This document shows positions 63,803 to 64,000 of a stretch of 64,000 nt of DNA, in pieces (within the stretch, counting starts at the first letter, position 1; each line of letters opens with the position of its first letter). The translations under genes were made by a program, and so were the position numbers. The notes under the pieces are model-generated. The model made no database searches. It saw only the letters and a program-made list of their open reading frames with translations, and was not told the origin of the DNA. Origin of the DNA: Nitrososphaerota archaeon (GTDB lineage Archaea; Thermoproteota; Nitrososphaeria; Nitrososphaerales; Nitrososphaeraceae); NCBI GenBank assembly GCA_005877075.1, contig VBPX01000032.1, forward strand, positions 22,480 to 86,479, written 5' to 3'.

Positions 63803-64000
63803 TAATACCAACGTCCTCCTCTTTTTGCAGTATGTTGATCACTTGTATAGACATTGTTATCGTGTATCTTTAATTCAACCTATTTATCTTTTGAAAATCC
63901 TTTTACCAGAGACGAATTTGAGACGGGCTTTCTTAGTACTCCATACTCTAAAGCTAAGAGATACAAGTAAATAATGGATAAATTTGGACGCCGGTTCATA

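Noticed and set aside
63974-64000. ATG with nine open codons (MDKFGRRFI) at the right edge
   Set aside because: It could begin a plus-strand gene, but 27 bases cannot support a call.
1-64000. CRISPR arrays, insertion sequences and prophage genes
   Set aside because: I saw no spaced direct repeats, transposase, integrase or phage structural genes; the only tandem repeats are coding (dnaK, grpE) or a short AAT run.

Overview
The window is AT-rich (roughly one third G+C by eye) and densely coded. Its information-processing genes are archaeal: TBP, TFB, archaeal DnaG, EF-1beta, the recycling ATPase ABCE1/RLI, Pth2, GatE, Trm5, ribosomal proteins S13 and S4, and a tRNA-Leu with introns. Alongside these lie a bacterial-type grpE-dnaK-dnaJ set, a membrane-anchored blue-copper protein, a cobalamin-related CobT homologue, geranylgeranyl reductase, archaeal winged-helix regulators and many short conserved proteins. 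The mix fits a group I.1b ammonia-oxidising thaumarchaeon (Nitrososphaerota; a Nitrososphaera/Nitrosocosmicus-like organism is my inference). Many starts appear to be TTG or GTG, and several TATA-like boxes sit 24-30 bases before the start codon, which fits leaderless transcripts.

Layout. 1-8 kb: a cut-off GHKL ATPase, sucCD, a decayed methyltransferase-like locus, a DUF309 protein and gatE. 8-16 kb: a secreted GH5 glycosidase, an orphan ABC ATPase, hsp20, then dnaJ, dnaK and grpE on the minus strand, and a thioredoxin. 16-26 kb: small Zn-ribbon proteins, heme O synthase, EF-1beta, geranylgeranyl reductase, pth2, tbp, a RimI-like acetyltransferase, trm5, ABCE1 and a lone 5S rRNA. 26-35 kb: leucyl aminopeptidase, a KaiC/GvpD-like ATPase, tfb, and the gluconeogenic genes tpiA and FBP aldolase/phosphatase. 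35-46 kb: aspS, a JAMM protein, the membrane cupredoxin, dnaG, riboflavin kinase facing FAD synthetase, pdxST, aconitase, tRNA-Leu(UAA) and tRNA-Thr(GGU). 46-64 kb: a ThDP oxidase/synthase-like enzyme, a pentose-phosphate operon (transketolase N half fused to ribulose-phosphate epimerase, transketolase C half, transaldolase), a four-gene AAA/VWA cluster, rpsM-rpsD, a regulator with an EF-hand loop, glmS, a CobT-like gene and a patatin-like lipase.

Central carbon metabolism is prominent: sucCD and aconitase (TCA), tpiA and FBP aldolase/phosphatase (gluconeogenesis), the non-oxidative pentose-phosphate operon, and glmS feeding amino sugars.

The main points for a second look are the transketolase-epimerase fusion; two consecutive AAA+VWA pairs that resemble metalloenzyme-activation systems; single-base frameshifts inside dnaJ (in an A9 run), in the zinc ribbon of tfb and in the methyltransferase-like gene; a tRNA-Leu that seems to carry two introns; a regulator ending in a canonical EF-hand loop; and a patatin lipase with an inserted C2H2 finger-like motif. 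Several short proteins were found only by reading the intergenic sequence.
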